A stretch of 64,000 nt of DNA from SAR324 cluster bacterium (GTDB lineage Bacteria; SAR324; XYD2-FULL-50-16): assembly GCA_028282885.1 (NCBI GenBank), contig JANQGX010000027.1, forward strand, positions 169,645 through 233,644. The letters run 5' to 3'. Positions 26,272 through 35,117 of this stretch are shown piece by piece. How positions within the stretch are numbered: position 1 is the first letter of the stretch; every line of letters begins with the position of its first letter. The notes below the pieces were generated by a model. It was not told the origin of the DNA, did not search any database, and worked only from the letters and a program-made list of their open reading frames with translations. The position numbers and the translations under genes are program-made.

Positions 26272-27132
26272 TCAGTCCTCTTGCTGTTTGCTGCTGAAAT
26301 ATAGATTGGTAAGCGCTAACAGGGAAGTGGATACAATCAGCAGGAAGGAGATAGAGTTGATGACAGGCGTACTGCCGTCTCGGAGTTGAAGATAGAGATT
26401 GATGGGTAGAGTGGTTTCCGATCCTACCAGAAACAGGGTGGTGTTAAAATTCTCAAAAGACATCAAAAAAGCCACCGCAGCCGATCCTAAGATGGCCGGA
26501 CGAAGAAATTTCAGGGTGATATGCCAGATCACTTCAAACCGGTTGGCCCCCAAATTCAAGGCAGCTTCCTCCAAGGTATGGTCGAATTTTTTCAATCTGG
26601 CCGATACCACCAGTGTGACAAAGGTACAAATAAAGGAAAACTGACCCAGGACCACCAACCAGAAACCCGGTCTGAGCAAGGGGACATCCAAATCCATCTG
26701 CATTTCAAAAAGCGTTCCCAGGCTGTTGGCAAACATAAGGATGGATATTCCCAGAATCACCCCGGGGATCACCAGGGGTGCCAACATCAGAAAATAGAGC
26801 AGTTGTTTGAACTTGAAGTTCTCCTGTTCGAAAAGAAAAGCTGCGCAGGTACCCACAACCAGGGAGATAATGGAGACAAAAAAGGCTGTCTGAATACTGA
26901 CCCAGATACTGTCTAGATTGGACTGATCGTGAAATATGCCAACTCTATCGGGCCTGTCGGAGGTAAACCACTCCAAAGTGAATCCTTTCCAGGGCAGGGA
27001 TGGAAATTGGGAATCGTTAAAAGCCAAAATACAGGTAATTAACAAAGGGGCAAACAGAAAGACGAAATAGAGCAATATATACAGCCTGAAGCCCCTGGAG
27101 TATGTTTTGGACTGGGGGAGTGATCTTATCAT
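26272..27132 (-). CDS. potC: Spermidine/putrescine ABC transporter permease PotC
   Basis: Second permease of a polyamine importer, 286 residues with six predicted helices beginning RLYILLYFVFLFAPLLITCI. The EAA motif region is EEAALNLGANRFEVIWHITLKFLRPAILGSA. Its start overlaps the potB stop by 4 bases (ATGA), meaning tight coupling. It is last in the potD-A-B-C order on the minus strand. Substrate is inferred from the whole operon; putrescine or spermidine cannot be separated. Confidence 0.94.
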   Translation of the reverse strand: MIRSLPQSKTYSRGFRLYILLYFVFLFAPLLITCILAFNDSQFPSLPWKGFTLEWFTSDRPDRVGIFHDQSNLDSIWVSIQTAFFVSIISLVVGTCAAFLFEQENFKFKQLLYFLMLAPLVIPGVILGISILMFANSLGTLFEMQMDLDVPLLRPGFWLVVLGQFSFICTFVTLVVSARLKKFDHTLEEAALNLGANRFEVIWHITLKFLRPAILGSAAVAFLMSFENFNTTLFLVGSETTLPINLYLQLRDGSTPVINSISFLLIVSTSLLALTNLYFSSKQQED

Positions 27133-27986
27133 TGTACGACCTTGGCAAGATTCTGTTTGCTGACCTTAAGTCCCAGCCAGATGATCAACGATGAAAGAAT
27201 CAGCAATAGAAATCCGAACGCCGATCCCTGGTTCCAATTGAAACTGGCAATGAATTGATTGTAAATCTGTTCGGTGAACCATAGGGAGTTCTTCCCGCCA
27301 ATCAGGTTGGGAGTCAGATAGTTCCCCAGGGTCAGCATGAAAACGACAATAGAGCCGGAAACAATGCCCGGGGTGGCATAGGGAATGATAATGCGAAACA
27401 GGACAGATCGGGCGTTTCCACCAAGATCAAAAGCAGCCTCGATCAGCTCGTCTTCAAGACTGTCCAGTACGGAGATCAGGGGAACGATCATAAACAGCAT
27501 GGTGGTGTAAACCAGTCCCATGATCATGGCAGCGTCGTTATAAAGCATCTCAACCGGTTTTGCCAGAAGTCCTGTCTTCAGGAGCAGGTGGTTAACCACC
27601 CCACTTTCCCGCAACAGGATCATCCATCCATAAACGCGAACCAACTCACTGACCCAGAATGGCAGCAGAACCAGCAGGGTCAATGCTCCCTTGTATTTTA
27701 CCGAGACAACTTTTGTGATAAAAAACGCAACCGGCAGCCCTATCACAAAGGTTAAAAAGGTGACCACGAGCGAGTAGATAGCCGTCCGCACAAAGGTCAG
27801 CCAATAAATCGGTTCCCCGAAGAACTCCTTGTAATTAGCCATCCCCCAAGTCAGCTCACCATAGTCATCCTCAAATCTGAAGGACATGATGAGGAGGTCG
27901 ATATGGGGGAGCACGATCAACAGAAAAAGCCACAGCAGCACCGGCAGTAGAAAGATAAAAAATCCCCAATTGCGATATTTTTTCAT
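27129..27986 (-). CDS. potB: Spermidine/putrescine ABC transporter permease PotB
   Basis: First permease, 285 residues with six helices; N-terminal FIFLLPVLLWLFLLIVLPHIDLLIMSFR is the classical PotB start. The EAA motif appears as LIEAAFDLGGNARSVLFRIIIPYATPGIVSGS, and the PotB periplasmic loop (YLTPNLIGG) is present. Starts 6 bases after potA and overlaps potC by 4 bases, forming one transcription unit with both. Confidence 0.94.
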   Translation of the reverse strand: MKKYRNWGFFIFLLPVLLWLFLLIVLPHIDLLIMSFRFEDDYGELTWGMANYKEFFGEPIYWLTFVRTAIYSLVVTFLTFVIGLPVAFFITKVVSVKYKGALTLLVLLPFWVSELVRVYGWMILLRESGVVNHLLLKTGLLAKPVEMLYNDAAMIMGLVYTTMLFMIVPLISVLDSLEDELIEAAFDLGGNARSVLFRIIIPYATPGIVSGSIVVFMLTLGNYLTPNLIGGKNSLWFTEQIYNQFIASFNWNQGSAFGFLLLILSSLIIWLGLKVSKQNLAKVVQ

Positions 27987-27992
27987 ATCCGG

Positions 27993-29078
27993 TTACCTCT
28001 TGGCGAAACAGATCCCGGCTTTCTCGCTCCAACCGACGACCAGTTTGTCTTTAGGTTTGATATGGTCATACTGTTTGTTCTGAGGAAGCGCAACGATGAT
28101 TTCCTTGTCCGAATTCAATGGATTAACAAGCAGCCGGCTGCTGGCACCGTCAAACAGAATTGAATTGACAACGACATCAAACCGGTTAATGTCCGTAAGT
28201 GAGGGATCGGGCTCTATCAGCAGCGCTTCGGGCCTCAGGAAAAGATCAACGGTGGAGGAAGGGTTGATGTCTTCACTGACCTCAACTCTGAATTGATGGT
28301 CCTCGCTTGTAGTTATTTCAACAATATTACCCTCACGTTTCTCGACAACACCCGACCAGGCATTGTTTTCTCCCACGAACTGGGCGACAAAGGGTGTTTT
28401 GGGTTGATTGTATAAGTTGCTGGGAGTATCGACTTGTTCGAATCGTCCCTGGTTCATGACGGCAACATAGTCCGACATTACCAAAGCCTCGGATTGGTCG
28501 TGTGTAATATACATAAAGGTTGTGCCGATTTCGGCCTGCAGTTTTTTTAACTCAACCTTCATATGTTCCCTTAATTTCAGGTCCAGGGCACCCAGAGGTT
28601 CATCTAACAAAAGGACTGCCGGTCCCAGAATCAGGCTTCTGGCGATTGCCACCCTCTGTTTCTGTCCTCCTGACAATTGATCGATGCGTTTCTGCTCGAA
28701 CCCGGGCAGACCGACCCGTTTCAGCATGGTCAGAACCTGGGGCATCACCTCATTTTTAGGGGTTCCGCGTCTTCTCAATCCAAAGGCAATGTTTTCTGCC
28801 ACGTTCATCATGGGAAAGAGCGCCAGGTGCTGGAATATCATGTTGACCGGTCTTTTATTGGGAACAATTCCCTTCATATCCTGACCACGAATTTCAATGG
28901 TCCCGTCGGAGGGATGTTCAAAACCGGCTATCATCCTCAGAAGGGTCGTTTTACCGCATCCGGAAGGACCAAGTATGGAAAAAAAATGGCCGTTGACGAT
29001 GTCGAATGAAACCGAATCCACTGCGGTAAACTCACCAAACTTTTTGGTTACATTCTTGACGGAGAGATCGTATTCCAT
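27993..29078 (-). CDS. potA: Spermidine/putrescine ABC transporter ATP-binding protein PotA
   Basis: 361-residue ATPase of the polyamine importer. Walker A GPSGCGKTTLLRM, signature LSGGQKQRVAIARSL, Walker B LLLDEPLGALDLKLRE and switch His ITHDQSEAL are complete, with Q-loop FQHLALFPMMNV typical of PotA. The C-terminal TOBE domain (from about residue 275, VDLFLRPEALLI) is present and usually mediates regulation by substrate. 124 bases separate it from potD, where a weak hairpin or attenuation could lower its expression relative to the binding protein; none is clear. Confidence 0.95.
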   Translation of the reverse strand: MEYDLSVKNVTKKFGEFTAVDSVSFDIVNGHFFSILGPSGCGKTTLLRMIAGFEHPSDGTIEIRGQDMKGIVPNKRPVNMIFQHLALFPMMNVAENIAFGLRRRGTPKNEVMPQVLTMLKRVGLPGFEQKRIDQLSGGQKQRVAIARSLILGPAVLLLDEPLGALDLKLREHMKVELKKLQAEIGTTFMYITHDQSEALVMSDYVAVMNQGRFEQVDTPSNLYNQPKTPFVAQFVGENNAWSGVVEKREGNIVEITTSEDHQFRVEVSEDINPSSTVDLFLRPEALLIEPDPSLTDINRFDVVVNSILFDGASSRLLVNPLNSDKEIIVALPQNKQYDHIKPKDKLVVGWSEKAGICFAKR

Positions 29079-29202
29079 TGTCTGGAAAACCTCATTGTTT
29101 GTGTGTTGATTCGGGCAGGTAAATCCGCTGTCCGGGGGAAGATAGAATGGAGCAACAAAGGCCGACCGGATTTCCGGTCAGCCTTAATGGGGCCGATTGT
29201 GA

Positions 29203-30270
29203 CTATTGGGCTGATTTCACCCTGTCAAGCAATTTGCCTTCAATTTTTTCCAGATTTGCCGGTACCGGAGGATACCAGTTGATATTGTCAATAGCGGCCT
29301 GGGGGAAACTTCGTTGGAAGTTCGCCTTGATTGAGGCGTCGGTCAATTCAGCAGCACCCTTGGAAGCTGTGGCGTATTTCTCCTGGTTGGTGAAAACGGC
29401 CGCATTCTCGGGTCTCATGATGAAGTTGATCCATTTGTAAGCAGCGCTGACATTTTTTGCTTTGGCGGGAATAGCAAAGGTGTCGATCCAGCCCAAGGCT
29501 CCGCTTGTCGGGGCGATAAAATCGATATCGGGATTTTCGGCATGAAGCTTCCAGCCACCTCCGTCCCAGCCCATGGCAACATGAACTTCACCGGAGCGGA
29601 GGAGTTGCAGCAGGTTATCGCCATTGGTCCAGTAGTTCTTTACGAATCCCTTACCGGCGATCAACGAAGCTTCCACCTTGTCCATCAGCATTTTGTATTC
29701 CTTAACATTGCTATACTTGGCGAAGGGGTCGTCTCCCATGGCAAATGCGATTCCAATCAACGTCGGACGCTTAAGCCGATAGCTGACACGACCGGCATAC
29801 ATGGCATTGAGCAGATCGGAGTAGTCACTGGCGTTTGGTGCCAATTTCTTGTTTACGATCAGTCCGGATGAACCCCAGCAAAACGGTACTGCATGCGGTT
29901 TACCTTTAACCATGGTATTCTTTTCAACCGCTTTGAGCATGGACTGAATGAACAATCCCTTTTCTATCTTGGAAAAATCCATCGCTTGATAAAGCTTGTA
30001 TTTTTCCTGTACCGATTGAATTCTATCCTGACTGGGCTGAGCAAGGTCAAAACCGGCTCCGCGGGTCGCACGCAGCTTTGCGATCATCTCCTCGTTATTG
30101 GAAAAAGTAACCTTGACATCGATTCCGGTTTCCGCCTTGAATTTTTCCTTAAGTGGTTTGGGGGCGTAATCCTTCCAGGTCAGCAGATTCAAAGTTTCTG
30201 CCTGGATGGAATTCGTTCCGGTTAGCATTAACGCTGCTGTGATCACTGCCCCTAACATTTTTTTAAACAT
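29203..30270 (-). CDS. potD: Spermidine/putrescine-binding periplasmic protein PotD/PotF
   Basis: 355 residues with a signal peptide (residues 1-24, MFKKMLGAVITAALMLTGTN then IQAETLNLLTW). The mature protein has the polyamine-binding protein pattern LTWKDYAPKPLKEKFKAETGI, RGAGFDLAQPSQDRI, PFCWGSSGLIVNK and MGWDGGGWKLHAENPDIDFIAPTSG; the tryptophans and acidic residues of the PotD cleft are plausible within these. A very good ribosome site (AGGAGGAG) precedes the ATG. First gene of the pot operon; its position alone ahead of potA suits the higher amount needed for binding proteins. Confidence 0.93.
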   Translation of the reverse strand: MFKKMLGAVITAALMLTGTNSIQAETLNLLTWKDYAPKPLKEKFKAETGIDVKVTFSNNEEMIAKLRATRGAGFDLAQPSQDRIQSVQEKYKLYQAMDFSKIEKGLFIQSMLKAVEKNTMVKGKPHAVPFCWGSSGLIVNKKLAPNASDYSDLLNAMYAGRVSYRLKRPTLIGIAFAMGDDPFAKYSNVKEYKMLMDKVEASLIAGKGFVKNYWTNGDNLLQLLRSGEVHVAMGWDGGGWKLHAENPDIDFIAPTSGALGWIDTFAIPAKAKNVSAAYKWINFIMRPENAAVFTNQEKYATASKGAAELTDASIKANFQRSFPQAAIDNINWYPPVPANLEKIEGKLLDRVKSAQ

Positions 30271-30655
30271 GACACTCCTCCTCTCAATTTGATTTGCCTA
30301 ATAAAAACAGACCATCCACATGTAGCTTGTCCCGAATGCCGGCTGGTCCGATGAATTCAGATAGGCACCGCGATGCAGCCCGCGGGCATATTGAACAGTT
30401 TAAACTCGGGTCAAAATGGAATCACCCATAGACCTTAGCTATAATCAACTTAAATTGCAATATGCAGGGAAAAGCCGTACTGGAATTTTGTTACATTTTG
30501 GTTAGGGAAGCTTGATGAAGCGATGTTAAACAAGAAGTTTCCCCGATCCTGGGATCCTGCGTTCTTACATTTTTGGGATCAAGGGCGTCAGTTCCTTTAT
30601 GCCGGAACTGACAGGCTGCACAAGGACCGGGACGACAGATTTGCCGCATGTCAAT
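30271..30655. other. Intergenic region between potD and ferredoxin-like gene
   Basis: 385 bases holding the potD promoter region (both flanking genes read leftward). A 9-bp perfect inverted repeat, GTCAGTTCC/GGAACTGAC, at 30587-30612 lies 44 bases after the ferredoxin-like gene's stop and may terminate it, though no U-run follows. GGGATC is repeated at 30551 and 30576. No gene is seen. Confidence 0.45.
30587..30612 (-). terminator. Hairpin downstream of the ferredoxin-like gene
   Basis: GTCAGTTCC and GGAACTGAC pair perfectly over 9 bp around an 8-base loop. It is the only strong hairpin between this gene and potD. The lack of a following U-run means it could be a processing or rho-linked structure. 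Confidence 0.4.
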
Positions 30656-31792
30656 TTACCTCAGCAGTTTCTTCCCCGATTTTGCTGCTTCCAGATAGCG
30701 AAGGGTCCAATCCAGGGCGTTTTGCGGTGGATCAGTGCGATCCTCTTCCCTCTTCTCCTTGAGTATCAATGATTGGGTGGGACATTTGACCACACAGACA
30801 CCGCATCCGATACAGCAATCCTCTGTCAACAAGGGAGTCAATCCTTTTTTGTTGAGGTTTTGGTCTGCATCCGGATACTCGGTCAGCTTGAGCGCCTCCA
30901 TGGGACAACGTTTTACGCAAAGACCACACCCCTTGCAGGTTGAAGGATGGGTTTCCACTTCAAAATTCGATCTGTCCAGCGATTTATGATGATTTAAATC
31001 GTGGTAGGCTTCAAACATAAAACAGTGGTCTTTATCACAGTTGCAAATGGTGTCCGGCTTATCCTGCCAGTTGGATAGGCCGTGAACCAGTCCTGCATTC
31101 GCTGCTTTTTTTAGAATCTGTTCAGTCTCCTCCCTGGTTATCTCCCTTCCCAGGTTGTTTTCGACGATGTAGTGTCCTAACTCATCAAAATGAAGACAAA
31201 CCTCCAGGGGTTTCTTGCTGGTTTCACTGTCCGGATCTAATTGTTTGCGGAAACGGCAGGGGCAGGCAGACACCGTATAATACTCGAATGCGTCCAGGAG
31301 CTTCACAACGTCTTCATAGGGTTTTACCGTTGTGTTTGGCATAATGGTTTCCCGGATGGGTAAGGTTCTTAATCCCTTGTTCTCAGCCATGGCGAAGTTG
31401 TCCAGGGCTCCATTCGTGAGGTACCGGTTAGCGGGCGGTGCCATTGTAGCCGTGTACTCATCCTCCCTGCCAGGCCAGAATCCGCTACGATATACGGAGA
31501 AGAAAAGGTCATTCAAACCATATCGAAGAGAACCTTTTTTATGATCTTTCCAAAGCAGACCTTTAAGCGCCAGGGCATCCAGCTTTTCAGTCAGTTCCTT
31601 TTCCTCCATCTTTTTCAACTCTGCCAATTCCGCAATAGGGGTTCTGCGATAAGGAAATCCGGTTAAAAAGGAGGCCTCTTCTTCGGAAAACCGGGCCTTT
31701 ATCAAAGGCAGCAATTCTTCCGATTCGGGCAGACCGTACCAGGACTGACTCAACCATTCCATGAAATCAGCGTACACTTTTTTTTCTGTCAT
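30656..31792 (-). CDS. 4Fe-4S ferredoxin-type protein with N-terminal helical domain
   Basis: 378 residues. The first 110 residues resemble a winged-helix-like module (PYRRTPIAELAELKKMEEKELTEKLDAL). A middle cysteine group follows (VSACPCRFRKQLD, CNCDKDHCFMFEAY) and then two classical 4Fe-4S motifs near the C-terminus, CKGCGLCVKRCP and CIGCGVCVVKCP. Related proteins in anaerobes are annotated only as 4Fe-4S binding proteins; an electron-transfer or redox-sensing role is likely. AAGGAG lies 5 bases before the ATG, 29 bases after the marR stop, so MarR and this protein form one operon and MarR probably controls it. Confidence 0.85.
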   Translation of the reverse strand: MTEKKVYADFMEWLSQSWYGLPESEELLPLIKARFSEEEASFLTGFPYRRTPIAELAELKKMEEKELTEKLDALALKGLLWKDHKKGSLRYGLNDLFFSVYRSGFWPGREDEYTATMAPPANRYLTNGALDNFAMAENKGLRTLPIRETIMPNTTVKPYEDVVKLLDAFEYYTVSACPCRFRKQLDPDSETSKKPLEVCLHFDELGHYIVENNLGREITREETEQILKKAANAGLVHGLSNWQDKPDTICNCDKDHCFMFEAYHDLNHHKSLDRSNFEVETHPSTCKGCGLCVKRCPMEALKLTEYPDADQNLNKKGLTPLLTEDCCIGCGVCVVKCPTQSLILKEKREEDRTDPPQNALDWTLRYLEAAKSGKKLLR

Positions 31793-31821
31793 CGATTCTC
31801 CTTTTTTTCCAGGTAACCGGA

Positions 31822-32277
31822 TTAGTTTCCGGTCAGGGCTTTGACCTCTGCAAGCGCCTTATCAGAGTAAGAACGGACCTTTGTCAGCAGCTTACGTAAG
31901 GTCTGCTCTTCTTCACTATCAAGGCTTTTGAGAAAAATTTCATTTACGGCTTCAACTTTCTGATAAATCTCCTTGACCAGCATCTGTCCACTATCAGTCA
32001 GATCAATTATGACAGCTCTCCTGTCTTCCGGGTGAGGTGTGCGTCTTATCAGATCAACTGCTTCCAAACGATCCAGAATCCCTGTCAACGTTGCGCTGTC
32101 CAGCATGGTTTTCCTGCCAAGTTCCTTGGAAGTGATATGGTCCTCTGCGTGAAGGAAATTCAGTACCATCCCCTGTACCGCAGTTATCCCGAAACCTGTT
32201 AAGGCTTCCTTCCACACTTTGTTGCCGGCCTGGGAAGCCTTGACCAGGATATAAAAAATACAATCTTCCGGTTTCAT
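31822..32277 (-). CDS. MarR family transcriptional regulator
   Basis: 151 residues with the MarR winged helix: VQGMVLNFLHAEDHITSKELGRKTMLDSATLTGILDRLEAVDLIRRTPHPEDRRAVIIDL shows recognition helix (SATLTGILDRLE) and the DxR wing (PEDRRA). Such dimers often repress their own operon and are released by phenolic or oxidising compounds. A consensus-like promoter with a palindrome over the -10 is found about 100 bases upstream, so autoregulation is likely. It leads the operon with the ferredoxin-type protein. Confidence 0.94.
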   Translation of the reverse strand: MKPEDCIFYILVKASQAGNKVWKEALTGFGITAVQGMVLNFLHAEDHITSKELGRKTMLDSATLTGILDRLEAVDLIRRTPHPEDRRAVIIDLTDSGQMLVKEIYQKVEAVNEIFLKSLDSEEEQTLRKLLTKVRSYSDKALAEVKALTGN

Positions 32278-32368
32278 TTTGTTTTTTCGGTTTTCATCAA
32301 TCTGACTTGGTTTGACGAAGAATCAGCCTCACGGTTCACAAAAAACAGGCCCGGGCTATTACAAAAAT

Positions 32369-32409
32369 TACTCGCATACAAGTATATTGTTTACAAGACG
32401 GATTGTCAA
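32369..32409 (-). promoter_or_regulatory. marR promoter with overlapping palindromic operator
   Basis: On the minus strand TTGACA (32409-32404), a 17-bp spacer and TATACT (32386-32381) form a near-consensus sigma-70 promoter. TACTCGCATACAAGTA at 32369-32384 covers the -10 and the likely start site; it differs at two positions from the perfect palindrome TACTTGTATACAAGTA, which resembles MarR-family operators. Repression by the gene's own product is the natural reading. Confidence 0.65.
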
Positions 32410-32548
32410 TCGGGTTCAGGAGTTGTATTTGGGGCCGGTTAATCAGGCTGTATTATATTGTAAAGACAGGTTTTCCAGGATTTATTACACAAAAAGAAGA
32501 TTGCTGTTGCCATCTCCTAAAAGCGTGTTTTTCGGGAATTGATCGGAA

Positions 32549-32585
32549 TTTGAGGGAAATCTCGCTATTGAGAAATATCTCAATT
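32549..32585. promoter_or_regulatory. Tandem inverted repeats, probable activator-binding sites
   Basis: ATTGAGAAATATCTCAAT at 32567-32584 is an inverted repeat with 7-bp arms; a degenerate copy (TTGAGGGAAATCTC) begins at 32550, 18 bp upstream. They lie about 80-115 bp before the sigma-54 promoter at 32663, the usual distance for enhancer-binding activators. The same core recurs at 35181-35210. Confidence 0.5.
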
Positions 32586-32662
32586 GGGATTTAACCTTTT
32601 ATCCCCAAGCAAGATCATCTAAAATATTGAAATGAATTAGGTAATTGATCGTTTCTTAAGGG

Positions 32663-32678
32663 TGGCACTACATTTGCT
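32663..32678 (+). promoter_or_regulatory. Sigma-54 (-24/-12) promoter for the OadA-like operon
   Basis: TGGCACTACATTTGCT fits the sigma-54 consensus TGGCAC-N5-TTGCW exactly, with GG and GC separated by 10 bases. It lies about 150 bases before the start codon at 32814, with no better sigma-70 site between. Sigma-54 promoters need an AAA+ activator, none of which is encoded in this window. Confidence 0.7.
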
Positions 32679-32813
32679 GAGGGAGAAGGATAAATCAACA
32701 GATCGACTTTTTCATTCTGTTCGTTTTCAAATAATACAATCTGGCGGTAGTATTTTCGGTCTGTTGATTCCTGAATACCCATAAAGAACCAAAAGAATGC
32801 CGAGGAGATGCAA

Positions 32814-34697
32814 ATGGGCGACAAAGTTATCAAATTCATGGACACATCCTTCCGGGATGGTTTTCAGTCTGTTTTTGGGGCGCGCGTATTGACGGAGGAT
32901 TTTATTCCCGCACTTGAAGCTTCCGTAGATGCCGGAATTACTCACTTTGAAGCAGGCGGGGGTGCCCGTTTTCAAAGTCTGTTTTTCTATTGTGATGAAT
33001 CCGCTTTCGACATGATGGATCGTTTCAGGGAAGTCACAGGCCCCGATGCCAATTTGCAGACCCTGGCCAGGGGAATCAATGTGGTGGCCCTGAGCCAGCA
33101 GCCTAAAGATGTTATCGATCTTCATGCCAAGATGTTCAAGAAACACGGTATGACGACAATCCGTAATTTCGACGCACTCAATGATGTTCGTAATCTTAAG
33201 TACTCCGGTGAACGAATTGCGCATCACGGTTTGCACCACCAGATAGTCATCACAGTTATGGAACTTCCGCCGGGTTGCGAAGGGGCTCATACCACGGAGT
33301 TTTATCTGAATGCTCTCAAGCAGATCCTCGAATCCGATGTTCCCTTTCATTCCATCTGCTTTAAAGATGCTACCGGAACAGCCAATCCCAAGAAAATTTA
33401 TGAAACCGTCAAGGGTGCTAGAAAAATGTGTCCGGCCGATACCACTCTCTGGTTTCATACCCATGATACTGCCGGTTTCGCTCTGAGCCAGAATATGGCT
33501 GCCATTGAAGGCGGAATTGACGGGATAGACCTCTCTAAAAGCCCGGTTTCCGGAGGAACAGCTCAACCGGATATTCTCTCCATGATGCAAACCATGAAGG
33601 GAAGCGGATATAAGATTGATATCGATATTGACAAGATCCTGACTGCGGAAGAGGTGTTTGAAGACACGATGAAGGATTACTTCTTCCCGCCCGAGGCCAA
33701 AATGGTTTCGCCCAAGATTGTTCTCTCACCCATGCCCGGTGGCGCATTGACAGCCAACACCATGATGATGAGAGATACAAAGACCCTTCATCTCTACGGA
33801 AAAGTTATCAAGGAGATGACGGAAGTTGTAAAACTGGGCGGTTTTGGTTCCTCGGTAACGCCTGTTTCACAATTTTATTTTCAACAGGCTTACCTGAATG
33901 TGGTGATGGGCAAATGGAAGAAAATCAACCCGAGCTACGGCAACATGGTTCTGGGTTATTTTGGCAGAACCCCTGTCGAACCGGATCCGGAAGTGGTCAG
34001 GCTGGCATCCGAACAATTGGATAAGCCGGTGTTTACGGCTGATCCTCTTGACATTCTTGAGCCTGGAGTTCCCAAGGCGGAGAAGATACTGAAAGAGAAC
34101 AATCTTCCCGTCAATGACGAGAATGTGTTTATTATCGCCAGTTGTGAAGGTAAAGGACTGGATTTTCTCTTGGGTAAGGCCAAGGCTACGATCAGAAAGG
34201 TCGAAGATAAAAAGCCCAAGGAGGTGGTAAACGTATCGGCTTCCAGGATTGAAGATCCGGTAACCGGGCAGAATACATACTCAATCAATGTTAACAACAA
34301 TGCCTACCAGGTCATTGTCGGCAGGGGAACCATTCAACCCCAGGTTGTATCGACGGTTCCGCCGGTAGGCGTATCGGTTCCTCCAGTGGGTGCAACGATT
34401 CCTCCCGTTAATGCACCGACACAAACCTTACAGGCTCCCCAGGTACCTGCCGCCCCAAACTCTCCTGCGGAAGGTTCAGCAACCGGGGAGCCTGTCAAGG
34501 CTCAGATTCCTGGCAAGATTTTGAAAATTGAAGTCAAAGAGGGTGATACGGTCAAGGAGCACCAGACCCTTCTGATTATGGAAGCCATGAAAATGGAAAC
34601 CGAGATTAAAGCTCCAAGTGATGGAAAAGTAGCCAAAATTCATGTCTCTGTCGACGATGCGGTGCAAACGGCAGATGTTCTGGTAACCCTTGAATAG
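32814..34697 (+). CDS. Biotin-dependent carboxyltransferase subunit (pyruvate carboxylase B / oxaloacetate decarboxylase alpha-like)
   Basis: About 627 residues; ATG at 32814 is preferred to the ATG at 32808 because GAGGAG ends 6 bases before it. The TIM-barrel carboxyltransferase domain has the metal ligands expected: Asp in DTSFRDGFQS, carbamylated Lys in CFKDATGTANP, and HTHD. Family members usually have DAHQS; here it is DGFQS. A conserved post-barrel domain follows, then a Pro-rich linker (VPPVGVSVPPVG repeats, residues about 515-560) and a C-terminal biotinyl domain with MEAMKMET, the biotinylated lysine about 35 residues from the end. It would transfer CO2 between biotin and pyruvate/oxaloacetate. 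An OadG-like gene follows, but no OadB or biotin carboxylase is in the window, so pump versus carboxylase is undecided. Confidence 0.9.
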   Translation: MGDKVIKFMDTSFRDGFQSVFGARVLTEDFIPALEASVDAGITHFEAGGGARFQSLFFYCDESAFDMMDRFREVTGPDANLQTLARGINVVALSQQPKDVIDLHAKMFKKHGMTTIRNFDALNDVRNLKYSGERIAHHGLHHQIVITVMELPPGCEGAHTTEFYLNALKQILESDVPFHSICFKDATGTANPKKIYETVKGARKMCPADTTLWFHTHDTAGFALSQNMAAIEGGIDGIDLSKSPVSGGTAQPDILSMMQTMKGSGYKIDIDIDKILTAEEVFEDTMKDYFFPPEAKMVSPKIVLSPMPGGALTANTMMMRDTKTLHLYGKVIKEMTEVVKLGGFGSSVTPVSQFYFQQAYLNVVMGKWKKINPSYGNMVLGYFGRTPVEPDPEVVRLASEQLDKPVFTADPLDILEPGVPKAEKILKENNLPVNDENVFIIASCEGKGLDFLLGKAKATIRKVEDKKPKEVVNVSASRIEDPVTGQNTYSINVNNNAYQVIVGRGTIQPQVVSTVPPVGVSVPPVGATIPPVNAPTQTLQAPQVPAAPNSPAEGSATGEPVKAQIPGKILKIEVKEGDTVKEHQTLLIMEAMKMETEIKAPSDGKVAKIHVSVDDAVQTADVLVTLE

Positions 34698-34709
34698 GAC
34701 GAGATAACC

Positions 34710-35084
34710 ATGAATAGCTTTAGTGTTGATAATATTCTGTCAGGTGGGGCAATCAGTATCAGTGTCACCGGAATGCTGATCGTTTTCAGCGGTTTGCTTT
34801 TGATCAGTGTTTATATCAGATGGTTGCCTTCCTTTCTGGTGATGTTTGATCGATATGTTCTCAAGAAAAGCCCTGTCGATACCGAAGATGAGATCGTTAC
34901 AACTGACGGTCCTGTTCAAGCCGATAATGAAGAGAAAGACCTGGCCAGCGTTATCGGGCTGGTGATGCAGTTGGAGGAGGCGCATAACGAGACCCCCGAA
35001 GAGAAAGAGGAAAAGGACATCGCCCAGGTTATCGGACTGGTTCTGCAACTGGAGCAAGAGTGCCGATTTGGCCTGCCCAATTGA
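34710..35084 (+). CDS. OadG-like membrane subunit with duplicated tail
   Basis: 124 residues: one membrane helix (about residues 19-38, SVTGMLIVFSGLLLISVYIR) with a cytoplasmic tail, the layout of the gamma subunit of sodium-pumping decarboxylases. The tail holds two near-identical copies of a block, EEKDLASVIGLVMQLEE and EEKDIAQVIGLVLQLEQE (residues about 74-116), each resembling the single AVIAAALALYE-like motif of OadG. It starts 12 bases after the carboxyltransferase gene, so they are co-transcribed. OadG normally ties the alpha subunit to the OadB pump. The family call rests on topology and motif. Confidence 0.7.
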   Translation: MNSFSVDNILSGGAISISVTGMLIVFSGLLLISVYIRWLPSFLVMFDRYVLKKSPVDTEDEIVTTDGPVQADNEEKDLASVIGLVMQLEEAHNETPEEKEEKDIAQVIGLVLQLEQECRFGLPN

Positions 35085-35117
35085 TTGACTCCTTTGCCGG
35101 AACTTAAAGAAGGTGTA

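Noticed and set aside
32727..33590. 287-codon minus-strand open frame
   Set aside because: Antisense to the start of the biotin carboxyltransferase gene, whose motifs and ribosome site are clear.
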